A stretch of 42,495 nucleotides of DNA from Thecamonas trahens ATCC 50062 (Eukaryota; Apusozoa; Apusomonadida; Apusomonadidae). Both the position numbers and the translations under genes were made by a program. The stretch spans positions 1 to 42,495 of the forward strand of contig NW_013657675.1 of NCBI RefSeq assembly GCF_000142905.1, given 5' to 3'. Positions 40,268 to 42,495 of the stretch are shown piece by piece (within the stretch, counting starts at the first letter, position 1; each line of letters begins with the position of its first letter). The notes under the pieces were generated by a model that was given only the letters and a program-made list of their open reading frames with translations, was not told the DNA's origin and did not search any database.

Positions 40268-41193
40268 CTAGCAGCTGCGGGCAGGCCGCGGCGAGAGCTC
40301 GGACGTAGCGTCGACTACAAGCATGGCAGCGGGTGCGGCGAGATCCGCAAACGGCGTCGTTGGCTCGACGCCGCCGAGCGGAGACGAGACCGGCGCTGCC
40401 GCCGCAGCTGCGGCGGTTGCCGGCGGAATGACCACCCGCGGACCGCTTCGCCGCCTCGCCGACAAAAGGCGCGGCCGTTTGGATGGCGTGCGTAAGGTGG
40501 CGATGCTGGGAGTCTCGACCGCGGGCTCGCGCTTGCGCTTCCGCTGCAGCTCTGCCACCAGCCGAACGTTCTTGTCGGCGAGCGCAGAGGCATGGGTCGA
40601 CGCCGCCATGGCGTGGCGGACGAGGTTCTGGTTCGCCGCCACAAGCTGCGCATTGGCTGCTTCGAGGTCGGCGATGATCGACGTTGCCGATGAGAGTTTG
40701 CGCAGGAGCTCGACAATCTGCGACTGCGATGCTGTCCGTGCAAAGGCAAGGACTCGCTCTTGAACAAGCGCACGCGACGGCGGTGCGCGGCACTGATTCG
40801 ATGTGCTGGAGCCTTGAAGCGCAGGCGACAGGCCGTCGACATCGGCGTCGGCGTCGGTGTCATCAGCGTCGCCTGCGGCCGGCATGGCCGCGGCTGGCAG
40901 AAGGCCGATGGTCGGTGAGGCCGACCGCTCGCGTGCGCGCGGCATCGGGCGCTCGTGGCCGCTGACAAGCGGGTGCTCGAGAGCCATGGTAGAAGTGACC
41001 TAGTCTAGTGTGGTCCGTAGACTCCTCCAATTGTCCTGGTTGTCGTAGTGGTAGTAAAGGGATCAGCAGCAGCAAGAACAGCGTTCTTCTCCAGTTCAGC
41101 AAAACTCACCAATGACGCGATCGGGTCACGAGACGAGCAAGCGGGCTTGTAGACGGGGGTGTTGGAGATAATCGAGCTAGCCACAATATCCAT
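40268..41193 (-). CDS. Putative nuclear coiled-coil protein, two exons proposed
   Basis: The main frame (exon 2) holds MALEHPLVSGHERPMPRARE, an acidic patch (DADDTDADADVDG), a leucine-heptad helix (about QIVELLRKLSSATSIIADLE and the following 45 residues), a basic cluster (RKRKRE, then KRPRLLSARRR) that looks like a nuclear localisation signal, and a Pro/Ala-rich tail. The helix beside a basic run is reminiscent of bZIP proteins, but here the basic run follows the helix, so no such call is made. A good upstream exon exists: ATG 41193-41191 (MDIVASSIISNTPVYKP) to donor TTG|GTGAGT at 41109, and a 110-bp intron to ACTAG|GTC at 41000, joining in frame to VTSTMALEHP; this gives 271 residues. If unspliced, translation starts at 40987 (239 residues). 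Family unknown. Confidence 0.6.
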
Positions 41194-41679
41194 ACGAAGC
41201 AGCGCAAGTCGTTGGGCCTGAATGGTCTTGAAGCGGGAGCAAGAGTGCGTGGAAGTAAAAGGCGTAGTAGTCAGCGAGTGTCAACGAGAAGACAGTGGCT
41301 CGGGACAATCGGATTGACTCTACAGATGGGATCAATGAGACGGGACGATGATCAGATGTTCGTGTCGCTCAATTCGGATTCGAAGCACCGTGTGTGCCTA
41401 CATTCCAGCACCCACCACCACCATCATCACCACCACCACCCATTCCCAGAGCCACCACACACATGACCAATACCACAATACACACCCCACCCTGCCCTGT
41501 GAGTCTCTCACCCTGGTATCCATCCATGCTCCCAAACAAGCTGGTTTGGTCAACCGCTCCCGGCTTCCAAAACGTTCTGATAGCGCGACACGGGCGGCCA
41601 ATGGGCGGCGGGCAGAGGGAGGGGGGGGGCGCCATGCGGAAGAGTGGTGGGGAAGGGTGATACGTACAGAGAAAACGAT
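41194..41679. other. Gene-poor stretch with a CCACCATCA microsatellite
   Basis: I see no convincing gene. A short ACC/ATC microsatellite lies at about 41408-41462 and a run of G at 41620-41630. The segment from 41200 to 41400 is less GC-rich than the coding parts and would include the upstream region of the two-exon gene at 40268-41193. Confidence 0.4.
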
Positions 41680-42051
41680 TCAAAGTAAAGAAGACGGAAA
41701 GAGTGCAAGCAGCAGCAGGAAAGAGTGCAGTGCAGGTGTGTAGCGGGTAGAAGTCTTGGTCTGACGGAGTGTGTTGATCAGATCAGGTGGTTTCACGGGA
41801 GTGAGGTATGGGGTGGGGTGGAGGCGTCCATTCGACGGCGAATCGGACGCCGTTTTAAGGCCACTTCCATTCGAACCTTCGATGCGCGTGACCTGGCAGA
41901 CGTGGTGGAGCATGGCCTCCCGAACAATTTCGAGCGAAAGCCGGTGGAAGAAGAACGGGCCAGCGACGACGATCAAGGGCTTGAAGGTTGATGGGCATGC
42001 AGGCGGAGGACATGATATGATTGCTCGCATCACACCGCCAGCTGCTGCCAT
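41680..42051 (-). CDS. Hypothetical protein or first exon, 123 codons
   Basis: From ATG 42051-42049 the frame reads MAAAGGVMRAIISCPPPACP, then a stretch with good codon bias and a protein-like pattern (KPLIVVAGPFFFHRLSLEIV and REAMLHHVCQVTRIEGSNGS), and after about residue 75 a poorer tail (HPTPYLTPVKPPDL..., Leu-rich end). The change in quality suggests that only the first two thirds are coding and that an intron begins there, but I cannot place a strong donor. No family recognised. Confidence 0.3.
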   Translation of the reverse strand: MAAAGGVMRAIISCPPPACPSTFKPLIVVAGPFFFHRLSLEIVREAMLHHVCQVTRIEGSNGSGLKTASDSPSNGRLHPTPYLTPVKPPDLINTLRQTKTSTRYTPALHSFLLLLALFPSSLL

Positions 42052-42495
42052 GAGATCGTCCAGGATCTAGGCCGAGGTTGGCTCGGCGCGGACGCCGCGC
42101 AACAGAAGAGAGGACTCGACCACATACGCGCCCACAAACGCAGTACACGACGAACACTCACTGTACACTGCACCTGTCGGCCCCCAGAATGTCCTTGACA
42201 CCGCTCAATCCCGATCCCGACCAGGCCGATCCCAATCCCGATCCAAACACCAATCCAATCCGATCCAAACACATCTCGGTCCCGATCCCGACCCTGACCC
42301 GAATCTCCCAATCCCGTTACCCCCCCCCCCCCCCCCCCCCCCTTTCCCCCTCCCAAATTTTTATCCCCTTTCCATCCCCTCTTCCCCCCATCCCCTTACC
42401 CCCCAAAAACAAACCCCCACCCAAACCCCGTTCCAAAAGGGAAAGTTGTTTTCAATTGGCCCACATGTGGATGTTGGGGGCCCCCTTTCTGATCT
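42052..42495. other. Repeat-rich contig end, last part of doubtful quality
   Basis: Bases 42205-42310 are a degenerate ATCCCGATCC-type repeat. A run of 23 C (42320-42342) follows, then about 150 bp with runs such as AAATTTTT, CCCCAAAAAC and TTCCAAAAGGGAAAG that look like uncalled or stretched read ends rather than genome. No feature can be supported here. Confidence 0.6.

Noticed and set aside
40268-40987. bZIP transcription factor
   Set aside because: A leucine-heptad helix and basic clusters are present, but the basic run lies after the helix rather than before it, and the bZIP N-x7-R signature is missing.
41865-41900. GGTTCGAATGG on the minus strand, like a tRNA T-loop
   Set aside because: The flanking bases (GAAGG and GGAAG) do not pair as a T-stem, and no anticodon or acceptor arm can be placed around it.

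Overview
This is a GC-rich stretch of a eukaryotic nuclear genome, almost certainly from a unicellular protist. The evidence is a set of eukaryote-only proteins (URB1/Npa1 ribosome biogenesis factor, HPS1, carnitine acyltransferase, TRPC4AP-like protein, a purple acid phosphatase with a signal peptide), a few short GT-AG introns (85, 222 and 110 bp proposed), no operon signals, and a strong preference for C or G in third codon positions. The gene set and style would fit an apusomonad-type flagellate such as Thecamonas; that is a guess from memory, not something the sequence proves. No rRNA, convincing tRNA, transposon, virus or CRISPR array was found. There is one 582-bp assembly gap (19071-19652), and the last ~180 bp look like poor-quality read sequence.

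Layout. 1-626: 5' part of an unknown minus-strand gene. 627-3376: gene-free, with a pyrimidine-rich, internally duplicated tract. 3377-4258: minus-strand His/Gly/Arg-rich two-TM protein with a PPxY tail. 4551-11119: plus-strand URB1/NPA1 homologue (one intron, two apparent frameshifts). 11184-18085: minus-strand HELZ2-like SF1 helicase joined to a degenerate RNase II (RNB) domain (one apparent frameshift). 18178-18593: 145-bp tandem repeat. 18844-18946: last exon of a small minus-strand membrane protein whose remainder is in or beyond the gap. From 19847 onward the genes alternate strand: MSP-like protein (+), EF-hand/ubiquitin-like/PPP phosphatase (-), purple acid phosphatase (+), unknown (-), HPS1 (+), carnitine acyltransferase (-), coiled-coil protein (+), TRPC4AP-like (-), biotin-protein ligase (+), coiled-coil nuclear protein (-).

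Organisation. Head-to-head gaps are 285-900 bp and nearly every one holds its own unrelated tandem repeat. Tail-to-tail gaps are usually only 9-64 bp and have none, so 3' ends of opposing genes must overlap or abut. The genes do not form one pathway: they cover ribosome assembly, RNA processing, Ca2+-linked dephosphorylation, phosphate release, lysosome-related organelle trafficking, peroxisomal acyl transfer and biotinylation.

Most interesting: the split phosphatase with an EF-hand + ubiquitin-like + PPP architecture, the helicase with a catalytically eroded RNB domain, the 145-bp repeat with box C/D-like landmarks, and the strand-alternating layout with repeat-bearing divergent promoters. 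Several long genes change reading frame once or twice without a good intron; most probably these are single-base assembly errors.
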